Below, one piece after another: positions 63,640 through 64,000 of a stretch of 64,000 nt of DNA (the stretch's first letter is position 1; each line of letters begins with the position of its first letter). The stretch lies in contig BFEA01000010.1 in NCBI GenBank assembly GCA_003427395.1, forward strand, positions 3,995,619 to 4,059,618, given 5' to 3'. The DNA is from Chara braunii. Taxonomy: Eukaryota; Streptophyta; Charophyceae; Charales; Characeae. The notes beneath the pieces were generated by a model. That model was not told the origin of the DNA and ran no database searches. It saw only the letters and a list, made by a program, of their open reading frames with translations. A program made the position numbers and the translations under genes.

Positions 63640-64000
63640 TCGTGCATGTGTGTATGAGTGTGCACGTATCTGTATATGTGTGTACTTATGAGTGTGTGTG
63701 AGTGCGCACACGTCTGTGTATGTGTGTATGTGTGTGTGTGTATGCGTATGTGTGAGTGTGCTCTGATCGAGCGGTTGGTATCGTGGTACTTCTATCGAGT
63801 AGGACAAGCAAAATCAAATGTATCTACCGCGAGATGATGGAAGTGTACACTACTGTATATGCATGTGTGTATGTGTGCGAGTACCAATCGTGCAACGGAC
63901 GACTTGGCTACTTTATCTATAGGATGAGCAAAATCAGAGGAATCTACAGCTACAACAATGACATATACTACACGTGTGAGGATGTACGTATGTGTGTGTG
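63640..64000 (+). repeat. GT-rich interrupted microsatellites
   Basis: Clusters of TGTGTATG and GAGTGTG at 63640-63760, 63855-63885 and at the window end, paralleling 16360-16800. Confidence 0.8.

Larger units (their letters stand above)
61630..64000 (+). mobile_element. Palindrome/tRNA-like dispersed element, long copy C, running off the window
   Basis: The palindrome TACCCTTACAAGGGTA with CAAA/TTTG ends lies at 61649-61672, then TTTTGCAATTGACA. The middle segment from about 62140 parallels copies A and B (CCGCCTACCTACCGGTACTG at about 62289). The tRNA-like fold-back is at 62650-62730. The end segment (ACGACGACGACGAGGGAGCG at about 63498) and the GT-rich tail match copy A. The 160-codon frame 62913-63395 is Arg/Gly-rich repeat DNA, not a recognised protein. 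Confidence 0.65.

Overview
The window is a eukaryotic, intron-bearing, very repeat-rich piece of nuclear DNA. The one recognisable host gene is the 5' part of a translation initiation factor eIF2-alpha gene (minus strand, 804-2304). Its second exon has the green-lineage form (DLYVHIGWPLYRKYGHAFE), so the organism is a land plant or streptophyte alga. A large-genome charophyte such as Chara would fit, but that is inference. Almost everything else is transposable elements, small-RNA-derived retrocopies, tandem arrays and microsatellites, with two assembly gaps.

Layout. 1-2500: eIF2-alpha exons 2 and 1 with a long intron. 2500-8700: low-complexity DNA, a tandem palindromic satellite (4172-4640), two U6 snRNA-derived sequences, a tiny poly(A) retro-insertion (7720-7784) and a SINE-like copy. 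8900-16900: two dispersed elements that pair an ATACCCTTRYAAGGGTAT palindrome with a tRNA-like segment about 1 kb away, a MITE, and a second SINE-like copy. 17-19 kb, 28.2-29.8 kb (inverted) and 45.7-48 kb: three copies of one repeat family (called R3 here), each holding a tandem array of short hairpins whose stems differ from unit to unit but still pair. 23.9-27.2 kb: a segmental triplication.

31.8-39.5 kb: a decayed Ty3-like retroelement (gag, protease, reverse transcriptase) preceded by two tandem paralogous ORFs of unknown function. It is cut off after RT where it meets a 1.2 kb repeat copy (39541-40724) also found at 14865-16047. 40752-45642: a 4.9 kb hAT-like element with an exact 8-bp target duplication, inserted into the R3 copy. 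48621-49715: a 1.1 kb hAT-type MITE with 12-bp TIRs, an 8-bp target duplication and nested palindromes. 51484-59030: a nearly full-length, frameshifted LINE on the minus strand (ORF1, endonuclease, RT, C-terminal region, poly(A)). 59-64 kb: a third U6 copy, duplicated tRNA-like units, a second MITE, and another palindrome/tRNA-like element running off the window.

The elements are nested, so a relative insertion order can be read. The LINE supplies a plausible retrotransposition machinery for the U6 copies and the poly(A) insertion. The least explained structure is the R3 hairpin array system. All calls come from reading the sequence; no database or alignment program was used.
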